Source of the DNA: Sporichthya brevicatena
GTDB lineage: Bacteria > Actinomycetota > Actinomycetes > Sporichthyales > Sporichthyaceae
Direction of reading: 5' to 3'
Assembly: GCF_039525035.1 (NCBI RefSeq)
Contig: NZ_BAAAHE010000016.1
Coordinates: 32,477-96,476, forward strand
Length of the DNA stretch: 64,000 nucleotides
Of the stretch, positions 8,837 to 17,051 are shown one piece after another. The notes under the pieces are model-generated. The model was given only the letters and a program-made list of their open reading frames with translations, was not told the DNA's origin and did not search any database. The stretch's first letter is position 1. Every line of letters begins with the position of its first letter. The position numbers and the translations under genes are program-made.

Positions 8837-9326
8837 TGCCCTTGCCCTTGCCCTTGTTCTTGCCCGGCCCCTTCGGCTTGCCCTTGGGCCCGTCCTTCTT
8901 CGGCTCGTCCTTCTTCGGCTCCGGCTTCTTGTCGTCCTGGGGCGCCGGCTTCGGATCCGGCGCGGCCGCGGGGGTCGGCGCCGGGGTCGGGGTGGCGGTT
9001 TGCCGGATCTCCTGCTCGATCCGGTCCACCTGGGTGAGGAGCACGAGGCCGTCGGCGGGGTCGAGCTCGCCGCTGTCGGCGAGCCGGCGGATCGCACCGC
9101 GCAGGTCCGCGACGGCCGTGCGGGCGGCTCCGGTGCGACCGTCGGCGATCGCCGTCCGGATCGTGTCCACCTGGGCGTGCAGGGCGTCGGCATCGGCGGC
9201 GGTCAGGGTCTCGGCCCCGGAGCCGCAGCCGGTGAGCAGGGCGACAGCCAGCGCGCTCGCGCCGAGTCGATGCCGTCCGCCTCCGACCTTCACCCCGAGC
9301 CGATACCCGGCGCGTCGCGCGTTCAC
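8829..9326 (-). CDS. Lipoprotein with Lys/Pro/Gly-rich tail
   Basis: A 165-residue protein with a long, positively charged signal sequence ending in the lipobox LTGC near residue 34. A helical domain of about 75 residues follows (LTAADADALHAQVDTIRTAI), then a Pro/Ala linker and a tail of Lys, Pro and Gly (PKKDEPKKDGPKGKPKGPG). It should be lipid-anchored outside the membrane. It overlaps moeA by GTGA and the kinase gene by 8 bp, so it is probably a translationally coupled partner or ligand sensor of the kinase. No domain family is recognised. Confidence 0.78.
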   Translation of the reverse strand: MNARRAGYRLGVKVGGGRHRLGASALAVALLTGCGSGAETLTAADADALHAQVDTIRTAIADGRTGAARTAVADLRGAIRRLADSGELDPADGLVLLTQVDRIEQEIRQTATPTPAPTPAAAPDPKPAPQDDKKPEPKKDEPKKDGPKGKPKGPGKNKGKGKGNG

Positions 9327-10558
9327 GCGTGGAGGACGACCTCGACGTCCGTACCCGCGTCGAGGCCCGTGGCCGGTTCGGGGACGACGAGGTAACCGTC
9401 GGCACGGGCGAGGACGGACAACAGGGCGGACGGTCCGAACAGGGGTTCGGCCCGACAGGTGCCGTCCGGGTCCTCGGTCACGGTCACCTGGACGACGTCG
9501 AGCCGGCCGGCGGCCGAGGGCAGGTCGCGCGCGAGCCGGGCCCGGACCCGCGGGGCGGGCGGGGGCCGGTCACACCCGGCGAGACGCCGGACGAGGGGGA
9601 CGCCGAGCAGCCGGAACACGACCAGGGCCGAGAGCGGGTTGCCCGGCAGACCGATCAGCGGGACGCCCGCGCACTCGGCGAGCATCGTCGGTTTCCCCGG
9701 CTTCAGCGCGAGCCCGTGGCACCACACCTCGCCGAGGGCGGACACCGCCGCGGCGGTCTCGTCCCGGGCCCCGACGGAGGAGCCGGCGGACACCACGACG
9801 AGGTCCGCGGCGCCGAGCGCGTCGGTGAGCGCCGACCGCAACGCCCCCTCGTCGTCGGGAACGATCCCGGCGTACACCGGGTCACCGCCCGCCTCGCGGA
9901 TCAGGCCCGCCAACGCGCTCGCTGTGGCGTCCCGGACCTGACCAACCGTCAACTCCTTTGTGTCCGAGGGAACCACCTCGTCCCCGGTGGAGAGGATCGC
10001 CACCCGCGGCCGGGCGTGGACGTCGACGGTCGTCACCCCGGCGGCGGCCAGCAGCCCGAGGTCGGGGGCGCGCAGCGGGCGGCCCGCCGGCACGAGCACC
10101 GCACCCACCGCGACGTCGTCGTCGGGCTGCACGACCCCGGAACCGGGGGCCACGGGGCGAGTGACCTCCACCGTGCCCGGCATCGTCTCGGCGGTGTACT
10201 CGACCATCACCACGGCGTCCGCACCGGCCGGCAGCACGGCCCCGGTCGGGATCGCCGCGCAGCGCCCGGGAGTGACGGTCACCGTGGGCGCCGCGCCCAT
10301 CCGCACGGCCCCGGCAAGGTCGAGGTAGGACGGCAGGCCGTCGGACGCCCCGTAGGTGTCGGCCGCGCGCACGGCGTAGCCGTCGACCGTCGAGCGGGCG
10401 AAGCCGGGCAGGGGCGCGTCCGCGCGGACGTCCGCCGCCGGGACGCGGCCGAGCGCGCCGTCGAGCGGCACCGGTTCCACCGCGGTTCGCCGCTCCGGTC
10501 GGAATCCGACCAGCGCCTCGCCGACGGTCCGGGCCGTGAAGAACTCCCGCCCCGTCAT
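9323..10558 (-). CDS. moeA: Molybdopterin molybdotransferase
   Basis: A 411-residue canonical MoeA that inserts molybdate or tungstate into adenylylated molybdopterin. Motifs in order: STVDGYAVRA near 60, AIPTGAVLP near 105, STGDEVV near 190, AGSSVGARDET near 265, LKPGKPT near 290 and GLPGNPLSA near 310. Unlike the downstream paralogue it has no extra binding domain. The ATG forms an ATGA overlap with the formate dehydrogenase beta gene, placing cofactor insertion in the same transcript as its client enzyme. Two MoeA types in one operon suggest division between Mo and W or between clients (inference). Confidence 0.93.
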   Translation of the reverse strand: MTGREFFTARTVGEALVGFRPERRTAVEPVPLDGALGRVPAADVRADAPLPGFARSTVDGYAVRAADTYGASDGLPSYLDLAGAVRMGAAPTVTVTPGRCAAIPTGAVLPAGADAVVMVEYTAETMPGTVEVTRPVAPGSGVVQPDDDVAVGAVLVPAGRPLRAPDLGLLAAAGVTTVDVHARPRVAILSTGDEVVPSDTKELTVGQVRDATASALAGLIREAGGDPVYAGIVPDDEGALRSALTDALGAADLVVVSAGSSVGARDETAAAVSALGEVWCHGLALKPGKPTMLAECAGVPLIGLPGNPLSALVVFRLLGVPLVRRLAGCDRPPPAPRVRARLARDLPSAAGRLDVVQVTVTEDPDGTCRAEPLFGPSALLSVLARADGYLVVPEPATGLDAGTDVEVVLHA

Positions 10559-12279
10559 CGCTCCGGTTGCCCCGCCGCGCCCTCCGGCTTCGGCTGGGGG
10601 CGAGCGGCCGCTCCTCCCTTGTCCAGACCGAGCACGCTGATCACCGGACCGAGCGCCACCTGCCCGAGACCGCAGATGGAGGTCTTGCGCAGAACCTCCT
10701 CCAGCTCGAGAATCCGTGCGCGCCGTGGGCCGTCCAGCGGGACGCCCTCGTCGAGAACGCCGCGGAGAATCTCGTGGGCCTTGGTGGAGCCCACCCGGCA
10801 GGGCACGCACTTGCCGCACGACTCGTTGCGGAAGAACCGCAGGACGTTGGTCGCGGCGGCCAGCTCGTCGGTGCCCTCCGCCAGGACGACGAGCGCACCG
10901 GAGCCGAGCATCGTGCCGGCCTTCGCCGCGGTGCCGAAGTCGAGTTCGAGGTCGAGCAGCTCCGGGCCGATGAAGTTGCTCGACGCCCCGCCCGGCTGCA
11001 CCGCACCGACCGCGCGGCCTCCGGAAACCCCGCCGGCCAGCTCGATCAACTCGCGCACCGTCGTCCCCATCGGGACGCAGTACACGTCTGGTTTCTCGAC
11101 GTGTCCGGACACCGCGAAGAACTTCCAGCCGACCGAATCGCCCCGGCCCTGGTCCTTCCACCACTGCGCACCGCGCTGGGCGATGACCGGGAGGTCGGCG
11201 AAGGTCTCGACCGAGTTCATCAGGGTCGGACGGCCGTGCAGGCCGTAGACGCCCGGGAACGGGGGCTTGTTGCGCGGCTCGCCGCGGTGGCCCTCCATGC
11301 ACTCGATGAGCGCGGTCTCCTCGCCCAGGATGTAGCCACCCGGGGAGACGAAGATCTCGACGTTCAACCGGCGGCCGCTGCCGCACGCGTCCGGACCGAC
11401 GACCCCGGCCGCGCGGAGCGCCTCGAGCTCCTCGCGCAGGACGTGCTCCTCCGGCCCGTACTCGTGCCGGATGAAGACCCAGCCCTCCTCGGCCCCGACC
11501 ACGGCCATGCCGCACAGCAGGCCCTCCAGGACCAGATGCGGTTGCGTGGCGAGGATCTGACGGTCCTTGAACGTGCCGGGCTCGGACTCGTCGGCGTTGC
11601 AGATCGCGTACTTGACGGACCCCTCGGCCCCACGGACGAGGTCCCACTTCTGCCCGGTCGGGAAGCCGGCGCCGCCCATGCCGCGCAAGCCCGAGTCCTG
11701 AAGCGCGCTCACCAGGTCGTCCGGGTCGAGGTCGCCGGCGAGCAGGGCGCGCAACGTGACGTACCGTTCCGCGATCCCGGACCCGGCCGGGTACGGGTCG
11801 TTCGGCCACGGCTCCGACCGGGTCTTCGCCGCCGCGTGGCCGACGCCCGCGTCCCGCGCGGCTGCGATCAGGTCGTCGACCTCGGCGATCGGAGCCGGAT
11901 GCTCGTTCACCGCGCACGCCGGCGCAGAGTCGCAACGCCCGAGGCAGGAGACCTCGACAATCTCCACGTCCGCGGCGTCGCCGTGACGCTCCCTCAGCTC
12001 CGCGATGCGCGCCTCGCCGTCGTGCAGGAAGCACGAGAGGTCGTGACACACCGAGACCGACACGGGCGGGGGCGGCGAGGTCCGGAAGTGCGGGTAGAAC
12101 GAGATCAGGCCCTCGATCTCGTAGCGCGGACGGCGGGCGTCCAGCGCGAGCTTCTCCAACTCCTCACGGGGCAGCCAGCCCAGCCGCGCCTGGATGGCGT
12201 TGAGCGCCGGGATCAGCGACGGACCCGGGAACTTGCCGGCGCGCGCCTCGACGCCCGGGACCCGCTGCGGGGCCTTCAC
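10555..12279 (-). CDS. fdhB: NAD-linked formate dehydrogenase, fused gamma-beta subunit
   Basis: A 574-residue fusion of NuoE-like and NuoF-like modules. Residues 1-155 carry the thioredoxin-like [2Fe-2S] domain with cysteines in VCHDLSC and VSCLGRC. From about 190 follows the flavoprotein: FMN/NADH loop GMGGAGFPTG near 210, CNADESEPGTFKD, GYILGEET, and the [4Fe-4S] motif ESCGKCVPCRVGS with a fourth Cys in SICGLG. It passes electrons from the alpha subunit to NAD+. The GTG start overlaps the alpha stop by GTGA and the stop overlaps moeA. In the second formate dehydrogenase locus the same modules are separate genes. Confidence 0.92.
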   Translation of the reverse strand: MKAPQRVPGVEARAGKFPGPSLIPALNAIQARLGWLPREELEKLALDARRPRYEIEGLISFYPHFRTSPPPPVSVSVCHDLSCFLHDGEARIAELRERHGDAADVEIVEVSCLGRCDSAPACAVNEHPAPIAEVDDLIAAARDAGVGHAAAKTRSEPWPNDPYPAGSGIAERYVTLRALLAGDLDPDDLVSALQDSGLRGMGGAGFPTGQKWDLVRGAEGSVKYAICNADESEPGTFKDRQILATQPHLVLEGLLCGMAVVGAEEGWVFIRHEYGPEEHVLREELEALRAAGVVGPDACGSGRRLNVEIFVSPGGYILGEETALIECMEGHRGEPRNKPPFPGVYGLHGRPTLMNSVETFADLPVIAQRGAQWWKDQGRGDSVGWKFFAVSGHVEKPDVYCVPMGTTVRELIELAGGVSGGRAVGAVQPGGASSNFIGPELLDLELDFGTAAKAGTMLGSGALVVLAEGTDELAAATNVLRFFRNESCGKCVPCRVGSTKAHEILRGVLDEGVPLDGPRRARILELEEVLRKTSICGLGQVALGPVISVLGLDKGGAAARPQPKPEGAAGQPER

Positions 12280-15164
12280 GCCGTCGTCCCGACGGCCTCG
12301 ACCTGCACCGCGCAGAACTTGAACTCCGGGATCTTCCCGAACGGGTCGACCTCGTCGATCGTCAGCAGGTTCGCCGCGGCCTCGCGGAAGTGGAAGGGGA
12401 TGAACACGTTGCCCTGCTGCTCCCGGTGACTGATGCGGACCTGCAGTTGGATCTCGCCGCGGCGGGAACGGGCTCGAGCCATGGCGCCGTGCACCAGCCC
12501 GCGGTCGGCGGCGTCCTTCGGGTGCATGTAGATCTCGGCCACCGGCGCGATCGCGTCGAGGGCGAACGAGCGCCGCGTCATCGACCCGGTGTGCCAGTGC
12601 TCCAGCAGACGCCCGGTGTTGAGGACCAGCGGGTACTCGCTGTCCGGCAGTTCCTTCGGCGGCAGCCACTGCGCCGGCACCAGGTGGGCGAGGCCGTCGT
12701 CGGTGTTGAACCGCTCGTCGAACATCACGACGGTGCCGTCGAGGTGCTCGGGGTCGGGGTTCGGGTACAGCTTGCCGCTCGAGCCGAGGTTCGCGTGGCT
12801 CAGGTTCGTGTACGAGGGCATCAACGGCACCATCTCGTCGAACACCGCGGACGGCGAGCCGTAGTTCCAGTCGAGCCCGACGCGGCGCGCGATCTCCTGG
12901 ACGATCCACCAGTCCGCCTTCGCCTCGCCCGGCGGGTCCAGCACCTTGCGGCCGAGCTGCACGCGCCGGTCCGTGTTGGTGTAGGTGCCGTCCTTCTCCA
13001 GGTAGGAGGTGGCGGGCAGGATCACGTCGGCGAACTCGGCGGTCTCGGTCAGGAAGATGTCCTGCACGACGAGGAACTCCAGCGCCGACAGCGCCTTGCG
13101 GACCTTGTTGGTGTTCGGGTCCGAGAGGAACGGGTTCTCCCCGAGCATGTACATGCCCCGGACCCCGCCCTCGAGGATCGAGTGGATGATCTCGGTGACG
13201 GTGAGACCGCGGTTGGGGTCGAGCGAGGTGCCCCACGCCCGCTCGAAGACCTCGCGCGCCGACTCCTTCGTCACGCCCTGGTAGTCCGGGTAGAACATCG
13301 GGATCAGACCCGCGTCGGACGCACCCTGCACGTTGTTCTGGCCCCGCAGCGGGTGCAGGCCGGTGCCCGGCCGTCCGACCTGACCGGTGATCGAGCACAG
13401 CGCGATCAGGCAGCGCGCGTTGTCGGTGCCGGTCGTGTGCTGGGAGATTCCCATCCCCCAGTAGATGACCGCGGAGCCGGCCTCGCCCCACGCCCGGGCG
13501 ACGGCCCGGATCGTGTCGGCCGGGACGCCGGTGATCTGCTCGCCCCGCTCCGGCGGGTAGTCCGCGACGGTGGCCGCGAGGGCGTCGTAGTTCGAGGTCC
13601 GCTCGGCGATGAACTGAGGATCCGTCAGGCCGAGCCGGATGATCTCGCACATCACGGAGTTGTAGAACGCGACGTCCGTACCCGGCTTGAGCTGGACGAA
13701 GATGTCCGCGTGCTCCGACACCGTCGAGGCACGGGGGTCGACGTAGATGATCGTCGTGCCGCGCCGCCGGGCCTGCTTGAAGAACGAACTCGCGACCGGG
13801 TGGTTCGCGGTCGGGTTCGAGCCGGTGATGATCGCGACGTCGGCGTTGGCGACGTCGCCGTATGTGGTTGACACGGCACCGGAGCCGACGCCCTCGAACA
13901 GCGCTGCCACCGATGACGCGTGGCACAGCCGCGTGCAGTGGTCGACGTTGTTGGTGCCGAAGCCGGCCCGGATCAGCTTCTGGAAGAGGTAGGCCTCCTC
14001 GTTGGAGCACTTCGCCGAGCCGAACCCGGCGATCGCTCCGGGCCCGCCGGCGGCGTGAATCTCCTTGAGCCGCCGCGCGACGAGGTCGAGCGCCTCGTCC
14101 CAGGTCGCCTCGCGGAAGTGCGGCATCACCTCGTCGTAGTCGACGAGACCGCCCGGCTTGCGGCCGCGGTCCTTCCCCGGGCGTGTGTCCTTGGTGGCCC
14201 GTTTGCCGGTGCCCTCACCCCGCACGTCCGCGGACAGCGGGCCCTTGGGGTAGGAGGAATCGACGCGGATGAGCGGCTTCGTGAGCCGCTGGGGCGAGGC
14301 GGAGTAGTCCCAGCCGTAGCGGCCCTTGACGCACAGCCGGCTCTGCGACCCGGGCTGCGGGCGTCCCTCGGCGAACGAGATCGCCCCGCGCTCGCGGTCG
14401 ACCCAGTAGGTCAGCGCGCACCCGACGCCGCAGTAGGGGCAGACGGACTCGACGGCCTCGAGCTGCTCGCGCGGCCGGATCGGGATCGAGCGGATCGCCT
14501 TGTTGGTCAGCGCGCCCGTCGGGCAGGCCTGCACGCACTCGCCGCAGGTGACGCAGGAGCTCGACCCCATCGGGTCGTTGAAGTCGAACGCGATCCGGGT
14601 CGAGTAGCCCTTGCCGGAGCGGCCGATGACGTCGTTGCCCTGGATGTCGTCGCACGCCCGTACGCAGCGGTCGCACAGGATGCACGAGTCGTGGTCGACC
14701 GCGATGACCGGGTTCGACACGTCGGTGCCCCGCCCGGCGCCCACCGGCAGGTCGGTGGTCTCCCGCGCGACGCCGTACCGGTCCGCGAGCTCGAGCAGTT
14801 TGTTGTCGGCGGTCGTCGTGTGCTTCGGGTCCGACTCGCGGGGCGGCTGGTCGGAGAGCAGCAACTCGGTCAGCACCGACCGGCTGCGCTCGAGCTCCGG
14901 CGTCGAGGTCTGCACCGACATGCCGTCGTCGCACGGCCGCACGCAGGCCGCCGCGAACACGCGACCCCCGGTGTCCACCACGCACATGCGGCAGACGCCG
15001 ACCGGGTCGTACCGCTCGTTGTGGCACAGGACAGGAATGTCGATCCCGGCCGACCGCGCGGCGTCGTAGATCGTCGTGCCGACGGGCACCGTGACCGGGA
15101 CACCGTCGATGGTGACACCGACGGTCGGGACGGTGGTGGTCTCGGGCTCGTGCAGGGCGGTGAT
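12276..15164 (-). CDS. fdhA: Formate dehydrogenase alpha subunit (Mo/W-bisPGD), atypical start
   Basis: Catalytic subunit, 962 residues if started at ATC 15164. Order: N-terminal [2Fe-2S] domain (LCHN, GVCRMC), two [4Fe-4S] motifs (CILCDRCVRAC, CVTCGECVQAC), the bisPGD-domain cluster CPYCGVGC, and the metal-ligand site CTRLCH, where Cys replaces selenocysteine and is followed by the conserved His. The only canonical start (GTG 15089) would cut into the first beta strand of the ferredoxin domain. Upstream the frame stays coding-like (ITALHEPETT) back to GGGAGG at 15175-15170, 5 nt before ATC. A basic insert (near 300-325) is unusual. It oxidises formate or reduces CO2 with the fused beta subunit. 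Confidence 0.9.
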   Translation of the reverse strand: MTALHEPETTTVPTVGVTIDGVPVTVPVGTTIYDAARSAGIDIPVLCHNERYDPVGVCRMCVVDTGGRVFAAACVRPCDDGMSVQTSTPELERSRSVLTELLLSDQPPRESDPKHTTTADNKLLELADRYGVARETTDLPVGAGRGTDVSNPVIAVDHDSCILCDRCVRACDDIQGNDVIGRSGKGYSTRIAFDFNDPMGSSSCVTCGECVQACPTGALTNKAIRSIPIRPREQLEAVESVCPYCGVGCALTYWVDRERGAISFAEGRPQPGSQSRLCVKGRYGWDYSASPQRLTKPLIRVDSSYPKGPLSADVRGEGTGKRATKDTRPGKDRGRKPGGLVDYDEVMPHFREATWDEALDLVARRLKEIHAAGGPGAIAGFGSAKCSNEEAYLFQKLIRAGFGTNNVDHCTRLCHASSVAALFEGVGSGAVSTTYGDVANADVAIITGSNPTANHPVASSFFKQARRRGTTIIYVDPRASTVSEHADIFVQLKPGTDVAFYNSVMCEIIRLGLTDPQFIAERTSNYDALAATVADYPPERGEQITGVPADTIRAVARAWGEAGSAVIYWGMGISQHTTGTDNARCLIALCSITGQVGRPGTGLHPLRGQNNVQGASDAGLIPMFYPDYQGVTKESAREVFERAWGTSLDPNRGLTVTEIIHSILEGGVRGMYMLGENPFLSDPNTNKVRKALSALEFLVVQDIFLTETAEFADVILPATSYLEKDGTYTNTDRRVQLGRKVLDPPGEAKADWWIVQEIARRVGLDWNYGSPSAVFDEMVPLMPSYTNLSHANLGSSGKLYPNPDPEHLDGTVVMFDERFNTDDGLAHLVPAQWLPPKELPDSEYPLVLNTGRLLEHWHTGSMTRRSFALDAIAPVAEIYMHPKDAADRGLVHGAMARARSRRGEIQLQVRISHREQQGNVFIPFHFREAAANLLTIDEVDPFGKIPEFKFCAVQVEAVGTTA

Positions 15165-15207
15165 CGCAGCCTCCCGGGGCGAGGGAGTGAACTTTTCGCG
15201 AAGCCTA
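15165..15207 (-). promoter_or_regulatory. Promoter and Shine-Dalgarno of formate dehydrogenase operon
   Basis: TAGGCT (15207-15202) fits TANNNT; its TAG is the stop codon of the upstream regulator gene. Transcription from near 15195 would give a leader of about 30 nt ending in GGGAGG (15175-15170), 5 nt before the ATC proposed as start. The operon may also be read through from the regulator promoter. Confidence 0.4.
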
Positions 15208-16143
15208 ACCGGGGATCGTGGGCTCGCCCATGGCGTCGAGTTCGTCCAGCCGACCCGAGTCGGCCGTGTCGTAGCCCCCGAGAGCCGTGATTGCCGCCCG
15301 CAAGGCCGAGGAACTCAGCGCCGTGATCACCGGCGCCGCGGCGCCCAACGCCGAACCCGGCAACCCCACGTCGTAGGACTCCCAGGTGAGCGGGACGAAG
15401 TCGAGACCGAGATCGGCGGCGGCCGAGCGCACGCCGAGACCCGCGTCGACGGTCCCGGTCGCGACGGCGAGCGCGACCTCCAGATGGGTCTCGACCTCCG
15501 GGCCGCGTACCCCGTCCGGGTCCATCCCCGCGGCGATCGCGAGCCGGTCGAACAGCACCCGGGTGCCGGTCCCGAACCGGCGCAGGGCAACGCGACGGCC
15601 GGTCAGGTCACCCACGCTGCGAACGCCGTCGGGGTTGGCGGGCGGCACGATCAGGCCCTGCTCCCGCCGCCACAGATGCAGCAGGTGAGGAGCCTGATTC
15701 CGCAGCAGGCGCTGCACGAACGGCGCGTTGTAGATCCCGGTGCGGTGCAGCAGGTGGAGCGCGGCACCGTCCGCCCGGCCCCGCCGGACCTCGCTGAGCC
15801 CGCCGAAGCTGCCCCGGCCGGTCAGCACCTCCAGCTCCGGCACTCCTCGCGCAACCAGGTCCAGCGCCGGGTCGTCGCTGCCGACCAGGCGGAACCCGAC
15901 GCGGCCGGCCAGGAACTCCCGCGCCGCGAGGGCCGCCCCCGGTGCCACCTGCGCCCGGCGGCGCTCGTGCAGGACGAGCACGCCCGCGTCGGCCAGTTCG
16001 CGCTGCGCGCGGCTCACCGTCGTGGCCGTGGTCCCCCAGGAACGGGCCAGCTCGCGGACGCCGGGGAGCTCGGTCCCCGGCTCGAGGTCCCCGCTCACGA
16101 CGCGCTCGGCGAGATCGAGGCAGATCTCGCGGTATCGGCTCAC
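15205..16143 (-). CDS. Winged-helix regulator with oxyanion-binding domain
   Basis: A 312-residue one-component regulator. Residues 1-70 form a GntR-like winged helix (LEPGTELPGVRELARSWGTT, then TVSRAQRELADAGV). Residues from about 95 are a type-2 binding domain closely matching the C-terminal domain of the MoeA fusion in this window: both have QGLIVPP, a GTGTRVLFD or GAGTRVLLD loop, and DAGLGVRSAA or DTGLGIRAAA before LGLDFVP. It probably senses tungstate or molybdate and controls tupABC and its own operon. The GTG start at 16143 lies 8 nt after TAGACT. The ligand is inferred from homology and neighbours. Confidence 0.85.
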   Translation of the reverse strand: MSRYREICLDLAERVVSGDLEPGTELPGVRELARSWGTTATTVSRAQRELADAGVLVLHERRRAQVAPGAALAAREFLAGRVGFRLVGSDDPALDLVARGVPELEVLTGRGSFGGLSEVRRGRADGAALHLLHRTGIYNAPFVQRLLRNQAPHLLHLWRREQGLIVPPANPDGVRSVGDLTGRRVALRRFGTGTRVLFDRLAIAAGMDPDGVRGPEVETHLEVALAVATGTVDAGLGVRSAAADLGLDFVPLTWESYDVGLPGSALGAAAPVITALSSSALRAAITALGGYDTADSGRLDELDAMGEPTIPG

Positions 16144-16151
16144 GGCGACCG

Positions 16152-16161
16152 AGTCTAGATT
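16152..16161. promoter_or_regulatory. Overlapping divergent -10 elements
   Basis: TAGACT on the minus strand (16157-16152) serves the regulator and TAGATT on the plus strand (16156-16161) serves tupA. They share the same TA pair, so the polymerases would compete at one site. The regulator mRNA would be leaderless or nearly so; tupA would have a leader of roughly 28 nt with an AGAAGGG ribosome site. Confidence 0.5.
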
Positions 16162-16183
16162 TGCACCGTTCTGAACTGATGCA
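16162..16183. promoter_or_regulatory. Palindromic operator between regulator and tupA
   Basis: A perfect inverted repeat, GTTCTGAAC (16168-16176), is flanked on each side by TGCA (16162-16165 and 16180-16183). It lies just downstream of both -10 elements at the predicted tupA start point, the place expected for a repressor. The neighbouring winged-helix/binding-domain regulator is the obvious candidate to bind it; binding is inference. Confidence 0.5.
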
Positions 16184-16195
16184 GAAGGGCGCACC

Positions 16196-17038
16196 ATGCG
16201 ACGGGCTCGTTCTCTCCTGCTGGCGGCGGCGCTCGTCCTCGTGCCCAGCGGGTGCGGGGACGACGACGAGCCCAACCGGAAGCTGATCCTCGCCACGACC
16301 ACGAGCACGCAGGACTCCGGTCTGCTCGACGACCTGCTGCCGGCGTTCACCCGGGACACCGGGTGGGAGGTCACGACGCTGGCCGTCGGCAGCGGACAGG
16401 CGATCGAACTCGGTCGACGCGGCGAGGCCGACGTCCTGCTGGTGCACTCGCCCGCCGCCGAGGAGGAGTTCGTCGCCGAGGGCGCGACGGGTCGGCGGCT
16501 GCTGGTGATGCACAACGACTTCCTGATCGTGGGCCCGGCCGACGACCCGGCCGAGATCGACGCCCTCAGCCCCTCGGAGGCGCTGACGGCGATCGCGGAG
16601 GGCGAGGTCCCGTTCGTCTCCCGCGGCGACGAGTCCGGCACCCACGCGAAGGAGAAGACGATCTGGGCGAAGGCCGGCATCACGCCCGAGGGCTCGTGGT
16701 ACTCGTCCACCGGTCAGGGCATGGGCGCGACACTGCAGGTCGCGGCGGAACGCAACGCGTACACGGTCACCGACCGCGCGACCTTCCTCAGCCAGCGGGA
16801 CACCGTCGACCTCGTCGAGCTCGGCGCCGGCGGTCCGGAGCTGCTGAACATCTACCACGTCATCGAGATGACCGAACGGGCCGGAAACCGCGTCCAGACC
16901 GACGGCGCGGCCGCGTTCGCGGACTGGATCGTCAGCGCGACCGCGCAGGACCTGATCGGCCGGTTCGGCGTCGACGCCTACGGCGAGGCGCTGTTCACCC
17001 CGGACGCCGGACGCGACGAAGCCGAGCTGGCGGCCTGA
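16196..17038 (+). CDS. tupA: Tungstate ABC transporter substrate-binding lipoprotein
   Basis: A 280-residue extracytoplasmic binding protein anchored by lipidation at Cys20 (lipobox VPSGC). The mature part begins with the TupA hallmark ATTTSTQDSGLLD (residues 33-45). A second oxyanion-contact motif, SRGDESGTH, lies near residues 142-150, and YTVTDRATF near 195. TupA family proteins bind tungstate with much higher affinity than molybdate. The ATG at 16196 follows AGAAGGG. It heads a tupABC operon transcribed away from the regulator, so tungstate uptake appears to be controlled together with the cofactor operon. Confidence 0.92.
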   Translation: MRRARSLLLAAALVLVPSGCGDDDEPNRKLILATTTSTQDSGLLDDLLPAFTRDTGWEVTTLAVGSGQAIELGRRGEADVLLVHSPAAEEEFVAEGATGRRLLVMHNDFLIVGPADDPAEIDALSPSEALTAIAEGEVPFVSRGDESGTHAKEKTIWAKAGITPEGSWYSSTGQGMGATLQVAAERNAYTVTDRATFLSQRDTVDLVELGAGGPELLNIYHVIEMTERAGNRVQTDGAAAFADWIVSATAQDLIGRFGVDAYGEALFTPDAGRDEAELAA

Positions 17039-17051
17039 GCCGGCGACCGCT

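Noticed and set aside
12276..15164. Selenocysteine in formate dehydrogenase
   Set aside because: The metal-ligand codon is a Cys codon in both alpha subunits and no in-frame TGA occurs there.
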